A DNA stretch of 64,000 nt from Deltaproteobacteria bacterium (GCA_031273455.1 JAISRZ010000017.1:1-64000), one strand, 5' to 3'; shown: positions 1 to 9,729, counted from the first letter of the stretch. Numbers and translations: made by a program. Notes: generated by a model not told the origin, from the letters alone.

Positions 1-207
1 AAAACGCTCGCGGCGACCGGAGAACAGCTCTTTAAAAACGCTTAAAAGAAGGGTTTTGCCGAAACGCCGGGGCCGGGACAAAAAATAACATCCCTTGGAA
101 CTTTTAAGCGTCTCGCGGACAAATCTAGTTTTATCAGCGTATAAAAGGTTATTGTCTATTATTTGCGGGAAAGACCTAAGGCCTAATGGTAATCTTTTTA
201 GGGTCAT
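1..207 (-). CDS. AAA-ATPase-like / PD-(D/E)XK nuclease family protein, N-terminal part only
   Basis: The first 69 residues of a protein that runs off the left edge of the window. Translation from the ATG at 207 begins MTLKRLPLG, continues with an LLYADKT segment, and reaches a P-loop-like SRPRRFGKTLLLSV motif and then ELFSGRRERF. It aligns residue for residue with the start of the full-length relative at 47661-49667, which supports both the identity and the start codon. Members of this family (AAA_ATPase-like plus DUF1703) combine a degenerate P-loop domain with a C-terminal PD-(D/E)XK nuclease and occur as mobile, multi-copy genes. Function is unproven; whether the gene is intact cannot be judged here. 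Confidence 0.8.
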   Translation of the reverse strand, partial: MTLKRLPLGLRSFPQIIDNNLLYADKTRFVRETLKSSKGCYFLSRPRRFGKTLLLSVFKELFSGRRERF

Positions 208-996
208 CTTTACTTCACTATTAAGCCATAGGACCTTGGTAAATCCCCCTTAAGATCTACGAATGGACGAAAAAGGGGGGTAAAGCTTTTAGTTTAAGAA
301 AAAAGCCAAAAAACTTAGTTCGATCTCTTTTGGTTAACTAGGCCATACTATTGGTATTTTGACAACTTATATCGAGTAAAGGCCAAAAAGGGCCAGGCAA
401 GTTTCGCGCCCTTTTAGCCTAAGATCATTGGCTACGTTTTTAAGGGTCCGAGCGTAAGGCCCTTTCCTTGTCGCGTCTTTACGGCGCGTTCCAAAGTCAA
501 AAGCGTTTAGGCCTTACGAAATCCGTGAACGGATATAAAGCTCTAGGTAAACGGCTCAATGGTCAAAAAGCGGTTTTAGCGCTAGGCCAGAAAGGAATTA
601 GGCGGTAGCCTTAACCAAGCCATAAAAAATTATTAACGAAAATTATTAAATGGTTATATAAATTTAAAGACAGCGAAAATATTTATTTAAACTAAATAAA
701 AGATATTTTTCGCAATCTAAAAAGATAAAAGATATTAAAATAACCAATAAGCTCCTAGAGCCTATCTTGACAGGAAACGCCGAAAAAATCAAGGATAGTC
801 GGGGAAAAACGAATCTTAAAAATTTAATGTGGAAGTTATATGGCTGGGAAAGATAAAAAATAAAGATTTAGACAAATAAATAACGAATAAATTAATTAAA
901 ATTAAACAATATAGTTTTTCGGGCCAGTTAAAAAATCAAGAAAGGCGATTTTAAACCTAAAAAGGGTCGGCTTAGCCAATTGGACGCGGCTAAAAT
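208..996. other. A+T-rich spacer without a recognisable gene
   Basis: About 790 bases between two leftward genes. It is strongly A+T-rich from about 620 to 960. I see no protein with recognisable composition and no RNA gene. It probably carries the promoter of the partial gene to its left. Confidence 0.5.
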
Positions 997-1023
997 CCCC
1001 CTTGGCCCTAAAGGCCAAGGGGG
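997..1023 (-). terminator. Rho-independent terminator of the chemoreceptor gene
   Basis: An 11-bp perfect stem (CCCCCTTGGCC / GGCCAAGGGGG) with a 5-base loop. On the minus strand it is followed by GATTTTA, a modest T tract. It lies about 30 bases beyond the stop of the leftward chemoreceptor gene. Confidence 0.75.
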
Positions 1024-1053
1024 TAGGAGCTGAAATAGCTAGTAGGTTAGGGT

Positions 1054-2982
1054 TTAAAAATCATCGTCATCCATGGGCAGAGCCTGGGGGGCTTTAGCGG
1101 GCCCTTTTTTGGGCATGGGGCTCGGGGCCTTCGGGTGGTTATCCCTTTTATTGGTCCGGTTTTTTAAATGGACCGCGCCTTTCGGCCCATAAACGGCCTC
1201 GGACATCTGAGCCACCGCGTCCATGAGAGCGCTGGCTTCCTCAGATAGTTTACTGGCGGCCCCGGCCGATTCCTCGGCGCTGGCGGCGTTGGTTTGGGTG
1301 ACTTTATCCATCTGATTCATGGCGGTCGCGATCTGGGTAATGCCTAAGGACTGCTCCTTGGAGGCCTCGGCCACCTCGGAGACTAACTGGGCCACTTTAG
1401 CCGCGTGGGCGCTCACCGTCTGAAAGGTCTCGGAGGTGGAGTTGACCATCTCGGAGCCCGAGGTGATATTGGAAATGGTGGCCGCGATCAGATCCGCCGT
1501 ATTCTTGGCCGCGTCGGCGCTCCGGATGGCTAAGTTCCGCACCTCATCGGCCACGACCGCGAACCCGGCCCCGGCTTCCCCGGCCCGAGCGGCCTCCACG
1601 GCGGCGTTTAGGGCTAAAAGGTTAGTTTGGAAAGCGATCTCGTCGATGGTCTTAATAATCTTGCCGATTTCGTTCCCGGAAGTGGCGATATGGCCCATGG
1701 CGCTAATGACCCCGGTCATGGAGTGCTCGGCTTTGGCCACGGCCTCGGTGGCTTGGCTCATCAGAGCGTTGGCCTCCATGGCGTTATCCGAGTTTCTTTT
1801 GGTCATGGAGGTTAGCTGCTCCAAAGCGGCGCTCGTTTCCTCTAGGGAGGCGGCGTTTTCCGTGGCCCCTTCGGCTAAAGAGCCGGAGGAGGAGGACAAT
1901 TCCTCGGCGGTCCGGTCCACTTCCAAGGCCTCAGCCGAAAGCGAGTCAATGACCGCGTTAATGGGCCCGGTGATGCTCCGCGTTAAAAAGAAGCCCAAAA
2001 TAGCGCTGAGGATAATGGCCGTAAGACCCCCGGCGATCATGAGGATCCGCAAGGATCTAATGGAGGATTTAGTGGCCTGGGTAAAGTCGTTCGTGACCTC
2101 GGTTAAGGACCCGGACAAGGCGGTGGCGATATCCAAGGTCTGATCCCGGACTTTAAAGCGCTGATCGCGATCGGCTAAGAACTCCTCCATAATGGATTTT
2201 AAGTTGGCGCAAGCTTCGTGCGAGGCTTTGGCTTGGGTGCTGATTTCCCCCAGCATTTCCCGGTTGGATTGGGCCGTGGACTGGGCCAAAAGAGCGTCCG
2301 TCTCCTTTTGGATGACCAGGATAATTTCCATGGCTTTCACAAAGTAATCGGGCTGTTGGTAATAAAGGCCCCTTAAGATCTCAATGTAAAAGGTCGCGGA
2401 TTTATCCATTAAGCTCATGCCCGACCTTAAACGCACAAACCGTTTCTGAATCTGGTCAATGTCCGAGTTGCCATGGATGAGGCTATCCAGATCGGCGAAC
2501 TGGGTCTCCCGGTATGCGGTGATTTTCTCGGATAAGATGGTGAAAGATTTTAGGGCCGCGGTCCGGTTGTCCAATAAACTTTTGACGGTTTGCGGCAGAG
2601 AGTTGGATTCATCGCGGTAAGCCTGGTACTGCCGAGTGGCGTTGGCTAAAAGCTCTAAGACCGCGGGCCGGTTGGTGGCTAAACCATGTTGGGTCATGTC
2701 TTTTAAGCTATCCAAGGATTTTAAGATGGAGGCGTCATAGGTCTGATACCGCTTAAAGGAGTTATCCGAGTTGGAATAGCTATAATCCAGGATGTTAATG
2801 TCGGCCCGGGCCACCAAGGCCATGACGTTGGCGGCCTCATCGTTGCCAGGCTGGATGAGGTTTTGGAGGTCACTGGACTCTTCATCCACGCCCTGGAGAG
2901 AATAGATGACAACACTAATTATTATGACAAAGATTACGCAGATTAGCGCGAAACCTAAGACTATTTTCGCTCCTAGTTTCAT
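1054..2982 (-). CDS. Methyl-accepting chemotaxis protein
   Basis: A 642-residue transmembrane chemoreceptor that would signal to CheA through CheW. Residues about 7-28 form the first membrane helix. Residues about 30-312 are a helical periplasmic sensor region of four-helix-bundle type, and about 313-335 form the second membrane helix. The rest is a long cytoplasmic signalling hairpin. The conserved tip is clear: [20 protein letters not shown] followed by [13 protein letters not shown]. The C-terminus is Lys/Pro-rich and ends in an acidic DDDDF; there is no NWETF-type methyltransferase tether. The ligand cannot be told. It is a single gene with its own terminator, about 3.8 kb from the CheA cluster. 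Confidence 0.95.
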   Translation of the reverse strand: MKLGAKIVLGFALICVIFVIIISVVIYSLQGVDEESSDLQNLIQPGNDEAANVMALVARADINILDYSYSNSDNSFKRYQTYDASILKSLDSLKDMTQHGLATNRPAVLELLANATRQYQAYRDESNSLPQTVKSLLDNRTAALKSFTILSEKITAYRETQFADLDSLIHGNSDIDQIQKRFVRLRSGMSLMDKSATFYIEILRGLYYQQPDYFVKAMEIILVIQKETDALLAQSTAQSNREMLGEISTQAKASHEACANLKSIMEEFLADRDQRFKVRDQTLDIATALSGSLTEVTNDFTQATKSSIRSLRILMIAGGLTAIILSAILGFFLTRSITGPINAVIDSLSAEALEVDRTAEELSSSSGSLAEGATENAASLEETSAALEQLTSMTKRNSDNAMEANALMSQATEAVAKAEHSMTGVISAMGHIATSGNEIGKIIKTIDEIAFQTNLLALNAAVEAARAGEAGAGFAVVADEVRNLAIRSADAAKNTADLIAATISNITSGSEMVNSTSETFQTVSAHAAKVAQLVSEVAEASKEQSLGITQIATAMNQMDKVTQTNAASAEESAGAASKLSEEASALMDAVAQMSEAVYGPKGAVHLKNRTNKRDNHPKAPSPMPKKGPAKAPQALPMDDDDF

Positions 2983-3764
2983 ATTGATATCCTTCGGTCA
3001 AAAGAGCTCATAACCGCGCCGGACGATCCTAAAATGGGCGGGTCAGAGCGAAAGGGTCTAGCGGCAAGGGCCTTTAGCCTAATCGCTAGGGGTGATAGGT
3101 TAAACCGCTAAAAAATAAGCGGTTTTTAATCTTAGGAGCTCTTCTTTTAAGCCAAGATAGGCTAATTTTAAGAGTCTAGTAACCTTCTAATTAGATTTAT
3201 ATCTAATAAGCCGAAAGGCGCTTAGATTAAAAATCGATATTTTAAAACTAAAACGGAAGAAAAAATTCTAAACAACGTTTTAGAACTAAAATTACGCCAT
3301 AAGCGCAATATTTTAGCGCATTAGTGGCCTATGGAAACTGGATAATAGGTCTAAATTAGACCTTTAAGGTAGGATCCCCAAAATAGCCTCTAAGGTTTCG
3401 CGGCGGGCCGCGCGACTAACGGCTTAAACTAAAGGGAGCCCAGATGAAATAGGGCGAGGTAAGCTAAAAACTAGCGCAATTCTTTAACCCAAAAAGGCGA
3501 GAAACCTAAAGGATCCAGAAGAACGGTTAAAAAAAGGCGATTTGGTCAGTAAAAAGAACGAATGATAATTCATAAAGAACCAATCCTAACCAAAAAGAAG
3601 AGGCCAAACTTTAAGTATAATTTAAGCGAAATTATCCCGAATATAATAGGATCGCCCGAGCGTTCCCTGGAAGCATTTTGGCAGAAAAGCCTTAATATGT
3701 CAAGATATCCGGGTTGAGAAAGGAATTTGGGGAAAAGGCGAAAGAGGCCCCTCGAGATCGGCGC
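2983..3764. other. Spacer with one weak hairpin
   Basis: About 780 bases with no recognisable gene. The only structure I noticed is an 8-bp inverted repeat (AAACCGCT / AGCGGTTT) at 3102-3125 followed by a short T run, a weak plus-strand terminator-like hairpin without an obvious gene to serve. Confidence 0.4.
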
Positions 3765-4355
3765 TTAAAGGTCATCGGTTAAGCGGTTTAACGTTTCTAA
3801 ACTATCTAACGATAGTCTGTTTTCCGCGAAAAGCTCCAGCAATTTGGGAAGGCCAATTAAGTTCCGGCCCGCCAAAAGCTCTTTGGTTTGGGCGTGGACC
3901 AATATTTCCTCTTTGACTTTCAGATGGGGGGCCAAGCTCACTAGCTCCAAAAAGCGGATAAACCGGGCCACATGGATATACTCGTGGGTTAAAACGTAGG
4001 TTAGAAGGGTCAGTAAGGGCAGATCTTCCCGGAAGGACGCGGCTAAGATAAAGGGATCGTATAAGCAAACCCGATAAAAATCAGGTTTTTGGCTGGATAA
4101 GACTCCGGGTTTCCGGTAACAAAGGACCTGGGCCAAGACCCCGGTCATAAGCTCCGAAGGGGCTAAATCCACCCAGCGCCGGGTGTCCACGGGCCATTGC
4201 TTAAAGTTGGCCAGATCGAGGTTAAAGGCCTCGGACACCAGATCTTGGGCCAAATGGACGGCCTGGTCCAACTGGGGCAAATGCTCCGGCCCAAAAACTT
4301 GGGGCGGGTTCGATCCGCCCAACGGGTTCCCGGGGTTAGAAGCCCAGCTCTTCAT
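3765..4355 (-). CDS. Conserved hypothetical protein with HExxH metalloprotease-like motif
   Basis: A 196-residue soluble protein that I do not recognise by family name. Its central part has a HEYIH sequence in a hydrophobic helix (LTYVLTHEYIHVARF), the pattern of a zinc-binding metallopeptidase helix; a third ligand is not obvious. The ATG at 4355 is preferred over an upstream TTG at 4403 because it overlaps the end of the LUD gene by only 20 bases, suggesting translational coupling; no clear Shine-Dalgarno is visible. It is the last gene of the leftward run that includes the LUD protein and glutamine cyclotransferase. The HExxH may be fortuitous, so peptidase activity is a guess. Confidence 0.65.
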   Translation of the reverse strand: MKSWASNPGNPLGGSNPPQVFGPEHLPQLDQAVHLAQDLVSEAFNLDLANFKQWPVDTRRWVDLAPSELMTGVLAQVLCYRKPGVLSSQKPDFYRVCLYDPFILAASFREDLPLLTLLTYVLTHEYIHVARFIRFLELVSLAPHLKVKEEILVHAQTKELLAGRNLIGLPKLLELFAENRLSLDSLETLNRLTDDL

Positions 4356-4986
4356 TGACCAGGATAATGTGGATCCGGCCTTGGGGAAAGGATCTTTCCA
4401 CAATGGACCAGACTCCGCAAATCCGGGACGGTCCTTGACAATCCTGGCAATGGCCGGTTTGGGCGCAGGGGGTGGGGATCTCCAAGCGCATGGCGTTCAT
4501 GGGGGCGGCCTGGTTTTTCACCCGGGATTTGGCGGCCTCTAAGTTCCGGACGATCTTATTGCGGCCAATTATTAAGGCCACCTTTAAGGGCCCAAAGGTG
4601 ATGGCCGCCACCCGGTTGCCGAACTTATCCAGGTTAACCACTTCCCCGTCCAAGGTTAAGGCGTTGGCCGAGGCGATAAAGAGATCCACGAGTAAGGATT
4701 TTCGGCTAAGTTCGCTCCGCTCGCTCGGGCTTAAGCTCGGGTCGTTCCGGTCAATGACGTTTAGCCCGTCCACGCTCTTTAAGCGGGCTAAAAGGTCGGA
4801 GCCGCCCACCGAGGCTGAGCCGCCAAAACCCACGCTTTTCACTTCCGGGGTGACGAGCTCCTCTAGGATAAAGTCCACGGCCTCGGCGAGAGTTGGGCGC
4901 CTGGTGACCGCGAAATAGCGCTTTTCCAGGACCTTTTGGACCGAGCTTAAAAGAATATCATCGTACTTTTGCTTATAAATTGACAT
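4336..4986 (-). CDS. LUD-domain protein (LutC/YkgG family)
   Basis: A 216-residue cytoplasmic protein of the LUD (lactate utilisation, DUF162) family. Visible family features are the glycine-rich VGFGGSASVGGSDLL segment (about 50-66), the LDGEVVNLDKFGNRVAA region and the VALIIGRNKIV strand. A C-terminal Cys cluster (C-x5-C-x2-C, then SRICG) is typical of the stand-alone subfamily and might bind metal. LutC proteins take part in lactate oxidation with the iron-sulfur proteins LutA and LutB, but neither is nearby here, so the substrate is open. The reading frame ends in the next gene's start. It sits 3 bases downstream of the glutamine cyclotransferase gene and is probably co-transcribed with it. 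Confidence 0.88.
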   Translation of the reverse strand: MSIYKQKYDDILLSSVQKVLEKRYFAVTRRPTLAEAVDFILEELVTPEVKSVGFGGSASVGGSDLLARLKSVDGLNVIDRNDPSLSPSERSELSRKSLLVDLFIASANALTLDGEVVNLDKFGNRVAAITFGPLKVALIIGRNKIVRNLEAAKSRVKNQAAPMNAMRLEIPTPCAQTGHCQDCQGPSRICGVWSIVERSFPQGRIHIILVNEELGF

Positions 4987-4989
4987 AAA

Positions 4990-5769
4990 TCACTCATTCC
5001 AATCAACCACAAAAGTTTTTGGCCACAGTTTACCGGTTAAGTGGAGTCGCCCTTTAGAGTCCAAGGCTAGGCCGTTTAAAACGGCTTCCGGGTTTTTGAC
5101 GTTGGCCTTTTGTTTAAGGAGCCGGCAGTCTAAGTAAAACTTAACTTCCCCGGTTACGGGATCAATAAAAGCCACCAACGGTTGGCCCCAGATATTGGCC
5201 AAAATGAGCCCGGATTGGGGGTCCATTTCCAGCTCATTAAGTAACCTCACGGGTAAACCATTATCGGTCACCACTAAGGCTGGGCCAGCTGGCTCCAAAA
5301 ACGGGGTCAGCGGAGACAACCGAGCCGAGCCATCCGAGCGCCAAAGTTTAGACCCATCAAAGGTTAAACCCCAGCCTTCTTTGGGGAGAAATCGGGTCTC
5401 TTTAATGGCTAAGGTTTGGGGGTCTAAATAAAAGACCAGCCCTTCCCGCCAGGTTAAGACTATGATGGAGCCGTTAGCGAAAACCGCCCCTTCCGCGAAG
5501 ACATTGTCCTTAAATTTAAGCTCGGCTTTAATCTGGCCTCCCGGCTCATAGCGGCGGACTAAAGAGTGGCCGTAAAGCCCGGCGGACTCCACTAAATCGC
5601 CTTCCAGAAAAAAAAGCCCTTGGGTGAAGAGGGTGGGGTCGTGGGCGTATTCCTCGAGGATCTGGGCCTTATAAACTGGGGTTTTGGCCCCCGCCGCCTT
5701 GGGGGCCAAGAGCCCCCATAAAATCAAAACTAAGGCCCAAAAACCCCACATCGAGGCCTTAAAGATCAC
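4990..5769 (-). CDS. Glutaminyl-peptide cyclotransferase (plant/bacterial type), exported
   Basis: A 259-residue predicted periplasmic enzyme that forms N-terminal pyroglutamate from glutamine. An N-terminal signal peptide is clear (hydrophobic WGFWALVLILWGLLAP then AAGA). The mature part has the five-bladed-propeller family features: FTQGLFF, GLYGHSLVRRYE, FAEGAVFANGSIIVLTWREG, GWGLTFDGSKLWRSDGS and a C-terminal NGLALDSKGRLHLTGKLWP. Its GTG start at 5769 overlaps the stop of the upstream CheD-receiver gene by 4 bases, so it is translationally coupled to a chemotaxis operon, an odd partner. A second possible start is the ATG seven codons in. Confidence 0.87.
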   Translation of the reverse strand: MIFKASMWGFWALVLILWGLLAPKAAGAKTPVYKAQILEEYAHDPTLFTQGLFFLEGDLVESAGLYGHSLVRRYEPGGQIKAELKFKDNVFAEGAVFANGSIIVLTWREGLVFYLDPQTLAIKETRFLPKEGWGLTFDGSKLWRSDGSARLSPLTPFLEPAGPALVVTDNGLPVRLLNELEMDPQSGLILANIWGQPLVAFIDPVTGEVKFYLDCRLLKQKANVKNPEAVLNGLALDSKGRLHLTGKLWPKTFVVDWNE

Positions 5770-6794
5770 AAACCCGCGACCTCTTCTTTGGATTTTTTGC
5801 TCACCGTGGTCTTGGCCGCGGCCCGGATTTTGGGGATAAGAATCTTTTTAACCGTGTCCAGACCGTGGTAAAGGTTTAAGCTTTCTTTGTCAATGACGTC
5901 CACGGCCCCGATTTTATCGCTCCGAAGCTCGGCTTGGCTACCGGCTTTAGCGATGGTCGAGCAAATAATGACCGGCACCGGAAAATAGACCATCAGTTTT
6001 TTTAAAAAGGTCACCCCATCCATCTTGGGCATGACAATGTCCAAGGTCACCACATCTGGCCCTAGCTCCAGGAGCATTTCCCGGGCCTCGTAAGCGTCCT
6101 TGGCCGCCCCGACCACGGCGATGTCCGGCTCATCGGCCATGGCCTTAATTAGTAAGTTCCGGACAATGGCCGAGTCATCCACCACCAACACTTTGATGCG
6201 CCCGCTATGGGCTTTGGGCCCTGGGCTGGGAGCCGGGGCGGGCGCGGGCTTGGCGGTGGAAGCTCCTAAGGAGCTGGGGGTGAAGGGCCGATTCCGCTCC
6301 TCGCGGTTGATTAAAGAGCCGCTCATGACGGATTTATCCATTTCCTCAATGACCAGGTGGTTATCCCAGTTTTGGTAATGGAGCTTTAAGCCGACCACCC
6401 CGCCAACGTTTTCCTTGATGATGGGAACGCCTTTTTTCCGTAAGATCTCCCGGGCGATCTCAATATTCCTTTGGCCAATCTGGGGCCCGCTGGAAATGGA
6501 GTCAATAACCTTAGCCCCGCCGCTAATGATAGCCTGGAGGCCATTTAAGTTACCTAAAGTCCGCTCCATAAATTGCAACAAAACCGCGATGGCGTAATCG
6601 CCGTATTTCCCTGACCTTTCCTTATTGGGCGAAGTTGGGAGCATGTAATGGTTCATGCCGCCAAACTTATGGGCCGGGTGGAAAAGACAGACGGCCACGC
6701 AAGAGCCTAAAAGAGTGGAGATTAAAGTGGGCTGCTTGGAGATAAAGTACTCGCCGGGCAGGATAAAGACGCGATTTATATCAGAGGAAGCCAT
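5766..6794 (-). CDS. CheD fused to a CheB-type receiver domain
   Basis: A 342-residue fusion. Residues 1-165 are CheD, the receptor glutamine deamidase: LLGSCVAVCLF with catalytic Cys32, and GGMNHYMLP with His49. Residues about 165-198 are a Pro/Ala-rich linker. Residues 199-342 are a receiver domain with acidic pair DD206-207 and phosphoryl-acceptor Asp252 in TLDIVMPKMDG. The receiver resembles the N-terminal domain of CheB (VPVIICSTIA, GAVDVIDKES), but the CheB methylesterase domain is absent. The gene follows cheA by 10 bases. Phosphorylation by CheA could therefore regulate receptor deamidation directly (inference). Separate CheD and CheB are the usual arrangement. Confidence 0.9.
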   Translation of the reverse strand: MASSDINRVFILPGEYFISKQPTLISTLLGSCVAVCLFHPAHKFGGMNHYMLPTSPNKERSGKYGDYAIAVLLQFMERTLGNLNGLQAIISGGAKVIDSISSGPQIGQRNIEIAREILRKKGVPIIKENVGGVVGLKLHYQNWDNHLVIEEMDKSVMSGSLINREERNRPFTPSSLGASTAKPAPAPAPSPGPKAHSGRIKVLVVDDSAIVRNLLIKAMADEPDIAVVGAAKDAYEAREMLLELGPDVVTLDIVMPKMDGVTFLKKLMVYFPVPVIICSTIAKAGSQAELRSDKIGAVDVIDKESLNLYHGLDTVKKILIPKIRAAAKTTVSKKSKEEVAGL

Positions 6795-6804
6795 TATATA
6801 TTCC

Positions 6805-8985
6805 TTAGTCTAGACCAAAAGCCAGTCTGGCGATGCCATCGGCGGCTAAGACCAGACCTAAGCCTCCGTCGCCTAATAGGGCGCTGCCAGCTAAAAAGTT
6901 GAGCCTTTTAAACTGCTCGCCCAGTTCTTTGACCACCACTTGTTGTTGACCCATGACCTCGTCCACTAAAAGGGCGTAACGACCGGAAGAGGTCTCAACC
7001 ATGACTAATAGCCCATCAGCGGGATCTTGGTGCTCGGGTTCTAAGTTAAAGATCTCGTACAGTTTGATAAGGGGGGTGATCTGACCCCGCCGGTTTAAGA
7101 TTAAACCTCGGCCCTCCACGGTGGACAATTCCCCGGGGCTGGGCCGGAGCGACTCCAAGATTTCCTCTAAGGAAATAATAAAGTTGGAATGCCCCACCCT
7201 AACGTGTAAGGCCTTAATCACCTGGAGGGTCACGGAGAGGGGGATTTTTAAAGTGATGGTGGTCCCGTGGCCCACTTTGGAGTCCACGTTAATGGAGCCA
7301 TTTAAGGCGTTAATATTGGTCCGGACCACGTCCATGCCCACGCCCCGACCGCTAACGTCGGTAATTTGCTTAGCCGTGGAAAAACCCGCCCCAAAGATGA
7401 GCCCAATGGCCTCTTTATCGGATAAGGCCAAAGCTTGGCTTTCACTCATCAGGGCCTTATTGATGGCCACCTGGCGCATTTTTTCCGGGTCAATGCCCCG
7501 GCCATCGTCCTCGGCGATGAGATAAAAAAACTCCTTATCCGAAGAGGCCGTGACCTTTAATAACCCTTCCGCCGATTTCCCGGCGTTGGTCCGCTCCTCG
7601 GGGGGCTCTAAACCGTGGTCCATGGAGTTTCTGACCACGTGGACCAAGGGGCCCTCTAAACTTTCGGCGATGCTTTTATCCAGTTGGACGTCCTCGCCGA
7701 TGAGCTGGACCTTGACCTTTTTCCCCAACTGGTGGGAAAGCTCCCGGGCCATCATGTTGACCTTTTGGAGGATCCCCTTAATGGGCACCCGCCGGATCTC
7801 CATTAAGCTCTCTTGCAACTCGTCGGACAGCTCCCGGAAGGCCTGGTTGGCGTTTTTAAAGGCCCGAATGGTGTTGGGGTTGACCTTTTCTTGCTCAATG
7901 GTCTTTTGGAGGTAGTTAAAGGTCTCGGCCGTGACGATGAGCTCGCCCACGTAGCTCATAAAACCATCGACCTTCTCCTCGGAGATGCGCATGGTTTTCC
8001 GCTCTTGTTTGGCCACCGGCTCTTTATCGTCTTTTTCCGGTTTATCGGCGGGGCCCTTACGCTCATCCGGGGTAGCGGCCGCGGGCTCGGGGGGGTCCGA
8101 GGCGTGGGTCACTTCTAGGCTAGCTAAAAAGTCTAAAATTTTGCCCCGGATCAAACCAACCAAGATGGGGTCAAAGTCCAAGCCGCTTTCAAAGATGGCC
8201 GTAAAATCCTCTAAGGCCACCTGGAAGGTCGGCTCTAAATCCGTCCAATTATGTTCCTTAATGAGAGCGGCCACCTTTTGGAGCTCTTGGTTAAAGGCTT
8301 TGGGGTCAAAGGTGGGGCCTTGGATATTGTCTAAGGCCGCGATCATGGGCTCAGTGAGATCCACGCCTTGGTAGGCCACGGTCTGGGGCCTTTCGTAGGG
8401 TTTTTCCTCTTTTTGGGGCTCGGCTAAGGGTAAAGCGTTAATCAGATCGGAGACCGACTGGATCAACCGGTCCGGATCGGTCCCTTCCTCCAAGGCTTCG
8501 GCCAAAAGAGTCTTTATTTTGTGGCAAGCCCCCTCAAAATCCGGTTGCCCCGAGCCACTAGAGGTTTCGCCGCCGCTCCCCACCGGATGGCCCATCCATT
8601 CCACCAGCTCGGTTTGAAAAGCCTCTTCCTCGGGTAAAAGGACGGTTTTGGTGTCCCCCTCGGATAAGCGGTCAAACATGGCTTTTAAGTGGTTACCGGC
8701 TAAAAAGAGGTACTCAATGGCTTTTTGATCCGCGGCTCGGGTCCCGTGGCGGATCTCGTCCAAGAGGTTTTCCAGTTTGTGGGCGAAGTCTTTGATGTGG
8801 TTTAAGCCGAAAAAGGCGCTGGAGCCTTTTAAAGTGTGGGCGGCCCGGAAGACCGGGTTAATGGTGTCCAGATTCTTGGGGTCAGCCTCAAAGGCGGACA
8901 TGGAGGAAGTGTAATCCTCCAGGAGTTCCTTGGATTCCGTGATGAAATCCTGAAGCAGATTGGCGTCAAGCTCCATGTCCGACAT
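6805..8985 (-). CDS. cheA: Chemotaxis histidine kinase CheA
   Basis: A 726-residue CheA. It autophosphorylates on an HPt histidine and passes phosphate to receivers in response to chemoreceptors. Residues 1-105 are the HPt domain with His50 in AAHTLKGSSAFFG. A second, less conserved helical region lies at about 200-300, followed by an acidic/Lys/Pro linker. The dimerisation domain starts near 335 (RISEEKVDGFMSYVGELIV). The ATPase domain carries the N box (VVRNSMDHGLE), EDDGRGID and GRGVGMDVV. The C-terminal CheW-like domain fills about 590-726. The downstream neighbour is the CheD-receiver fusion and the upstream one a response regulator, so the three form one operon. No cheW, cheR or full cheB lies in this window. 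Confidence 0.95.
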   Translation of the reverse strand: MSDMELDANLLQDFITESKELLEDYTSSMSAFEADPKNLDTINPVFRAAHTLKGSSAFFGLNHIKDFAHKLENLLDEIRHGTRAADQKAIEYLFLAGNHLKAMFDRLSEGDTKTVLLPEEEAFQTELVEWMGHPVGSGGETSSGSGQPDFEGACHKIKTLLAEALEEGTDPDRLIQSVSDLINALPLAEPQKEEKPYERPQTVAYQGVDLTEPMIAALDNIQGPTFDPKAFNQELQKVAALIKEHNWTDLEPTFQVALEDFTAIFESGLDFDPILVGLIRGKILDFLASLEVTHASDPPEPAAATPDERKGPADKPEKDDKEPVAKQERKTMRISEEKVDGFMSYVGELIVTAETFNYLQKTIEQEKVNPNTIRAFKNANQAFRELSDELQESLMEIRRVPIKGILQKVNMMARELSHQLGKKVKVQLIGEDVQLDKSIAESLEGPLVHVVRNSMDHGLEPPEERTNAGKSAEGLLKVTASSDKEFFYLIAEDDGRGIDPEKMRQVAINKALMSESQALALSDKEAIGLIFGAGFSTAKQITDVSGRGVGMDVVRTNINALNGSINVDSKVGHGTTITLKIPLSVTLQVIKALHVRVGHSNFIISLEEILESLRPSPGELSTVEGRGLILNRRGQITPLIKLYEIFNLEPEHQDPADGLLVMVETSSGRYALLVDEVMGQQQVVVKELGEQFKRLNFLAGSALLGDGGLGLVLAADGIARLAFGLD

Positions 8986-9006
8986 AAGCGTTCGCTTCCA
9001 AGTTGA

Positions 9007-9729
9007 TTAACTGGGAGGCCATCCGGAAAGATCTTTAAGATGGTCAGCCAGGTCGCGGATCTCGCCAAGGTTGTCGCGCAGATCCGAAAGGGTCAGGGGA
9101 AAGCCCAGGTCCTGGGACTGGGCCCGAAAGTTTTTCTCCAAATCTGGCCACTTGCGGATCAAAATTTCCAGTTTGTCCCGGGCGTCGTTGATCTTGGCCA
9201 AGAGCTGGGTTAAGGACTCATCGGGCGGCGGATCCGGCTCCAAGGAGGGCTCGCCGCTATTGTTGGTCAAAAGGGCCAAAGCTTCCATGGCCACTTGGGT
9301 TAAGCGGTCATTGTAGTAAGCCAGGCTTTTTTCGCGCCTTCGAGCGTTAACGTAAGAATCGACCCGGTTCAATAACTCTTGGCGCTCAAAGGGTTTTTCC
9401 AAGTAATCCACGGCCCCTAAGTCTTTCGCGTGGGTTTTCCCCTCTTGATGGACTTGGCCGGTTAAGAAGATGACCGGGATAGCCGAGGTGGAGGGGCTGG
9501 CCTTCAGGTACTTCATGACCTCAAAGCCATTTAACCCGGGCATCATGATGTCCAAGATAATGAGATGGGGTTTATGAGCCCGGGCGAGTTCCAAGCCCTC
9601 CTCCCCGCGGTAAGCGGAGACGCACTTATACCCGCCTTTTTTTAAAACCGCCTCTAAGACCCGGTGCGTTAAAGCGTCATCGTCAATCACCAGAACTTTA
9701 GGCTGAGTTGGCTCTTGGGGCCCGGACAT
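9007..9729 (-). CDS. Response regulator with helical C-terminal extension
   Basis: A 240-residue protein. Residues 10-130 are a complete receiver domain: acidic DDD at 16-18, phosphoryl-acceptor Asp60 (LIILDIMMPGLNG), Thr in FLTGQ and Lys in YLEKPF. The last ~110 residues are polar and probably helical, with no DNA-binding or enzymatic motif that I recognise. It starts the chemotaxis operon, 21 bases before cheA, so CheA is the likely phosphodonor. The output may be protein-protein interaction; its specific role is unknown. Confidence 0.9.
   Translation of the reverse strand: MSGPQEPTQPKVLVIDDDALTHRVLEAVLKKGGYKCVSAYRGEEGLELARAHKPHLIILDIMMPGLNGFEVMKYLKASPSTSAIPVIFLTGQVHQEGKTHAKDLGAVDYLEKPFERQELLNRVDSYVNARRREKSLAYYNDRLTQVAMEALALLTNNSGEPSLEPDPPPDESLTQLLAKINDARDKLEILIRKWPDLEKNFRAQSQDLGFPLTLSDLRDNLGEIRDLADHLKDLSGWPPS

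Noticed and set aside
1436-2143. Long plus-strand frame opposite the chemoreceptor gene
   Set aside because: It is antisense to a conserved receptor gene and has Ala/Ser/Met-biased shadow composition.
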